This document shows, piece by piece, positions 60,102-64,000 of a DNA stretch of 64,000 nucleotides. Under the pieces are notes generated by a model that worked only from the letters and a program-made list of their open reading frames with translations, was not told the origin of the DNA and ran no database searches. Numbering within the stretch: position 1 is the first letter of the stretch; each line of letters starts with the position of its first letter. A program made the translations under genes and the position numbers. The stretch comes from Chelonoidis abingdonii (taxonomy: Eukaryota > Chordata > Testudines > Testudinidae), in the NCBI RefSeq assembly GCF_003597395.2, contig NC_133770.1, forward strand, positions 32,267,431-32,331,430, written 5' to 3'.

Positions 60102-61181
60102 GTAACAAAAACAAAAGTACAGTGACAACTGATTGTTCTTTCAGTAAACATTCAGATATCTGTGGTGGGAGTTCTTCACAACAGATGTATTCTTTCAGCT
60201 GTGGCTAACGCCCCATGTTTAATTATTCTTGACACTTCTTGGGGTTTTTTCTGTGAAGATAGACTCATTATCATGAAGGATGTGACATCAGAAATAATTC
60301 AGTATAATAGTATTAAAAATTCAAGAGAAAATCTTACTTCTGTGCCTAACAGTATTTTTGAAGTAGTGCTGCACATTAGCATTGGCCTTCCTGTTATAGA
60401 GGCGGGGTTTTCAAGGTATTTTTTATGAGTAGTAGTATTGTGTTCACTTTTTAAACTCAGCTCTATAGACAATGATATTCATCAGAGGCCCTTGAGAGAA
60501 ACTGTGAACTAGCTTTTAAAACAAGTTGCAATACCAATACTAGCAGACCAAGAAAGAGAGACCTGAGCAAAGTGGGAAATGACAAGGAAGATAGTTTTCT
60601 AACAGAACTTTATTAAGCCTGTGCAAATATACTGACCTCTAAATTACTAAGGAGTTAAATGGAATTCTTCTGTAATCTGCACACACTGTGTTAGGGAGAT
60701 TTTTCTTTAATCCTCTAATCCAATAGAGATCTTAAATTTTGTGGCAGCCAAAGACCTCCCAGGCTAATACTGCCCAGTTGCTTCAGTCCAGTAATTAGCA
60801 GTCTTATACCCTTGAACAAATTGCTTTTATCAAAAGCACCTTGAGCAGTCAATTTGTATAATATAAATTTAATCCAGGAAGTGAAAGATGAGTTTCTGCT
60901 GCATGCTGTCACTATTTTTAATGCAGAGTGTTTTTGACAGAGTGGAATGGGTCTATCTTGCACACTAATTCAGTTTTGGATCTGCATTATACAAATAATT
61001 GATACTATTGGCTCTAATCTAAGAACTACAGTTCACAGTGCCAACCCAATAGAAATTTATCTAAAGCAGAAGAGTAGAAAAAGTCAATGTCTCAAGGTGC
61101 TATGTGTTTTGTAAAGCGGTAGTTTAGAGGTCCCAATCAAGGATCAGGGCCTGATTGTACTAGTTATTGTAACTACACAGA

Positions 61182-61476
61182 GGCTATGTCTACACTTGGA
61201 GTTGGGGGTGTGATTCCCAGATTGAATAGACATACTCATACTAGCTTTCATCAAATAGTAGTGTAGCAGTAGCGTGAGCGGCAGCACAGGTTAGTCGCCC
61301 CAAATACAAACCTACCTGGACCCTGTGGGTACATACTTAGCGTGGCTAGCCTGTGCTGCTGTCTGTACTACTGTGGCTACACTCCTGTTTTTAGTGTGCT
61401 AGCTTGATGAGAGCTAGCACGAGTATATCTGCTGTGTCTGGAAATCACACCCCCAGTGACAAGTGTAGATGTAGCC
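61182..61476. mobile_element. MITE with long inverted ends
   Basis: Ends ggctatgtctacacttg and caagtgtagatgtagcc are 17-nt inverted repeats with two mismatches. Pairing continues inward (gggggtgtgatt with aatcacaccccc). A second stem, gtgctagc ... gctagcac, lies near 61399-61421. Confidence 0.85.
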
Positions 61477-62519
61477 AAAATGAAAACACACAATTGTCTC
61501 ATTGTTAACACATGCTTCCCTTGTTTGTCTGTAGCCACCTGTTGTCTCATCATTACTTCAGACTCTATGTTCTTAAAGCAAAGATGGTCTTTTCACTGTG
61601 TTTGTAAGGACTAGCATAAGGATGTCGTGATTGAGGCCTGTAGTCACCACCACAATAGGAAGAATTAATTAATTAAAGTAGTCTCTGTTTACATGGTTAG
61701 GAACTAATCTTAATCTTTTAAATGAATGATTAATGGTAAATGAGTCTGAAATTACCAAAATTTACCAAATATTAACTTGGTATAAACAAGTGAACGCTTG
61801 ATTGCGCGCTATAACCCAGTGCCCTATCTACTGTCAAAATAACAGCTTGAAATTCTATAAGTCATTTAGTGTACCAGTTTTCCACAGAAGATCTTAAGCC
61901 TATAACTTACAGCGAATAATAGAGATTTGTGAGTAAAGGCAGGAGCACAATTGAAGCCTCATCTCTGGAAAACCCCTGATTTATTAGAAGTTGGTTCAAA
62001 ACTTACCCAGGAAGTAAAGGATTGGAAAACATAATACAGACTGAAGACCTGTTTCAGGAAAAAGATTTTTCTCTTCTTAACTGTCAGGAATTGGAGAAGA
62101 AAAGACTTTAGGAGACTTTTTGGCTGTTTTTACAACTGAAAAGATATACTGTTGAAGCTGGGGGGAGGTTCTACTCTGACATCCATCTGAACATGAACTT
62201 AAAAAAAAATTTACATATAGACTACACCAGTTCTCTTACCTAGAATCATTTTTGGTAAATTATTACAAATCCTTTAGGCAACTGCTTATCACTGGGAACC
62301 AAAAAATCATCAAAAATAGTCTGGAAAGAGTTAACTGTGAAAGATGCTAACCTAAGATTAAAATTTTAAAATCTTCATGATGTATGTTGGATACTGGACA
62401 CTGCTATGAATATATCACCTTGGAAGAAAATTCAAACACATATTGGAGAGATAAAAATACTGGGATTGTGGTGCATGTTCTTGAATTGTGAATATATAAA
62501 TGTTTTTTAGAGAAAGTTA

Positions 62520-62990
62520 TCATATCTACTCGTTCCTTAGCCCATTCCTTTATAAACCAACCCTCTAAAATGGCTAGGTAAAAATAGCAAAAACTGTATG
62601 ACCCTTTCATAAGCCGACCCAGTATTTCAGGGGTTGGAAAACTGGCTTCTGGCCCGTCAGGGTAAGCTGCTGGCAGATCGGGACGTTTTGTTTACTTGGA
62701 GTGTCTGCAGGGATGGAGCCGCTCAGCTCCCTGTGATGGTGAACTGTGGCTAGTGGGAGCCACGATCGGCTGAACCTGCAGATGCGGCCGGTAAACAAAC
62801 TGGTCCAGCCTGCCAGGGTGCTTACCTTGGCGGGCTGCGTGCTAGAGGTTGCTTATCTATTCTATTAGATATTCAAGTCAGTGATTCCATAGAGTTTAAA
62901 ATCATCAAATTTTGGTGTAGACTCGTTTATAAGCCGACCCCCGCTCTTTGATGCATCACCTTTTTACCAAAAATACAGTACTCTTTACAG
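62520..62990. repeat. Interspersed repeat with ataagccgaccc motif, split by a hAT
   Basis: Both sides of the nested hAT carry ttcataagccgaccc or tttataagccgaccc, and the right side adds ttggtgtagactcg and cctttttaccaaaaata. This is an abundant reptile repeat of unknown class to me. Confidence 0.5.
62628..62861. mobile_element. Foldback hAT MITE
   Basis: It starts caggggttgg and has two arms of about 100 nt in inverted orientation. The left arm has gcccgtcagggtaag and tttgtttac; the right arm has the complements gtaaacaaac and cttaccttggcgggc. Same family as 20718. The right terminal bases are decayed, so the target duplication is not clear. Confidence 0.75.
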
Positions 62991-63423
62991 TATATACAGT
63001 ATTCTTTCCATATACACACAGAGAGAGAGAGAAAAAATATAACTTTCCCTAAAAACAACAATTTAATTATATAATATTGATATAAGAATCTATATAGAAA
63101 TAAAATGAATACAGTGACATATTGGAGTAGCAGAATGACTCCAGCTGACACAAAGTTTGGATGATTGGAGTTGCTTTCACAACTGCTAAAAGAACTTTAG
63201 TAGGCCTTGCAAGATTGTGGCCTATCCCGCTATACTACAACAGATGAGCATACTGAATAGGGCCCTACATTATGAACAAAATTTATTATTCTTTAAAGAA
63301 TATTTTGAAAACTATTTCCTGTATCCCACACAGATTCTCCTGACTGGAAAATTTTAGTTGTCACGTCTCAACAATTATACTTCTAAATGAAAATCAAACA
63401 GAGTACACTTTTAAACATATAAA

Positions 63424-63448
63424 AATTATATATATATATATATATATA
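63424..63448. repeat. (TA)n microsatellite
   Basis: About 12 TA units directly before the hAT end at 63461. Confidence 0.9.
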
Positions 63449-63460
63449 ATTTTTTTTCCT

Positions 63461-64000
63461 AGGGCTGTCGATTAATGGCAGTTAACTCACATGATTAACT
63501 CAAAAACATTAATTGTGATTAATCACAGTTCTAATCACTGTGAAACAATAGTTAAATATTTCAGATGTTTTTCTACATTTTCAGATATATTGTATTCTGT
63601 TTTGTAATTGAAATCAAAGTGTATATTTTTTATAAATATTTGCACTGTAAAAATGATAAACAAAAGAAATCGTATTTTTCCGTTCGGCTCATACAAGTAA
63701 TATAGTGCAATCTTTGTTGTGAAAGTGCAACTTAGAAATGCAGAATTTTTTTTGGTTACATAACTGCGCTCGAAATTAAAATAATGTAAAACTTCAGAGC
63801 CTATAAGCCCAGTCAGTCCTACTTCTTGTTCAGCCAATTGCTCAGACAAACACATTTGTTTACATTTACTGGTGATAATGCTGCCCTCTTCTTATTTACA
63901 ATGTCACCAGAAAATGAGAATAGGCATTTACATGGCACTTTTGTAGCTGGCATAGCAAGGTATTTACATGCCAGATATGCTGAACATTCATATGGCCCTT
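63461..64000 (-). mobile_element. hAT transposon 3' end, running off the window
   Basis: The end is ctagggctgtcgattaatgg, with palindromic taatcacaattaat-type text and an AT-rich 3' UTR antisense. The transposase C-terminus starts at 63819. The other end lies beyond 64000, so the target duplication cannot be checked. Confidence 0.75.
63819..64000 (-). pseudogene. hAT transposase C-terminus (partial)
   Basis: From the stop at 63819-63821 the minus strand is open for 60 codons to the window edge. It encodes the hAT dimerisation tail: PATKVPCKCLFSFSGDIVNK, then KRAALSPVNVNKCVCLSNWL and a NKK terminus. The usual CERLFS core reads CKCLFS, so the key Glu is changed. This is the third hAT lineage in the window. 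Whether the rest is intact cannot be seen. Confidence 0.75.

Larger units (their letters stand above)
60102..64000 (+). other. ARHGAP12: ARHGAP12 intron, incomplete
   Basis: It begins with gtaaca and no further acceptor-exon pair is recognised. Beyond the listed elements, 60102-61181, 61477-62519 and 62990-63423 show nothing recognisable. Confidence 0.85.

Noticed and set aside
63535..63855. A 106-residue minus-strand ORF
   Set aside because: It is out of frame with the hAT transposase tail, which ends at 63819, and continues into the 3' UTR.

Overview
This is vertebrate nuclear DNA, most likely from a turtle. The only host gene I can support is ARHGAP12 (Rho GTPase-activating protein 12), on the + strand. 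Three of its coding exons lie at 47194-47457, 58043-58183 and 60021-60101. They encode the WW-domain section of the protein. All three are phase 0 with AG/GT borders. No SH3, PH or RhoGAP exon is present, so the window sits inside the gene: 1-47193 is read as one long upstream intron, and the last intron runs past base 64000. The turtle assignment is an inference from repeat content: many antisense CR1 LINEs, hAT and Harbinger elements and their MITEs, DIRS-like tyrosine-recombinase retroelements, Penelope-like tails, and eroded MIRs.

Region by region. 1-4100: an antisense CR1 split by a 1.2 kb unidentified insert, a sense CR1 fragment and a Harbinger MITE. 4970-5552 and 31503-32003: two Tigger-like non-autonomous elements. 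6060-6830: a Penelope-like 3' region that received a second copy with a perfect 13-bp target duplication. 7996-14053: a nearly full-length hAT transposon with an 8-bp target duplication (7 of 8). It carries a decayed BED/hAT transposase and was itself hit by a whole PIF/Harbinger transposon (10077-14012). The Harbinger has a Myb/SANT-like gene, a convergent DDE transposase and a third ORF of unknown role. 14054-21560: a DIRS reverse transcriptase/RNase H remnant and two long CR1 copies. 22-39 kb: mostly unrecognised intron with MITEs, a 70-nt inverted duplication beside a pentanucleotide array, a DIRS recombinase end and a hairpin-dense MITE. 39-45 kb: an LTR-like repeat, a GC-rich tract with suspicious homopolymers and an antisense BED-hAT remnant.

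47 kb to the end: the exons, with a mariner-type MITE, a 113-nt hairpin, an old LINE, a hAT-within-hAT pair, two MITE complexes and the C-terminus of another hAT transposase running off the window.

The mobile genes all look broken by frameshifts or stops, so nothing besides ARHGAP12 is likely to make a functional protein. In the transposons the pairing is standard: in Harbinger the Myb-like protein binds DNA and the DDE protein cuts. No RNA genes, CRISPR arrays, host promoters or host polyadenylation sites could be supported. Identifications come from motif recognition by eye; no database search was possible, and repeat boundaries are good to about 10-30 bp except where a target duplication fixes them.
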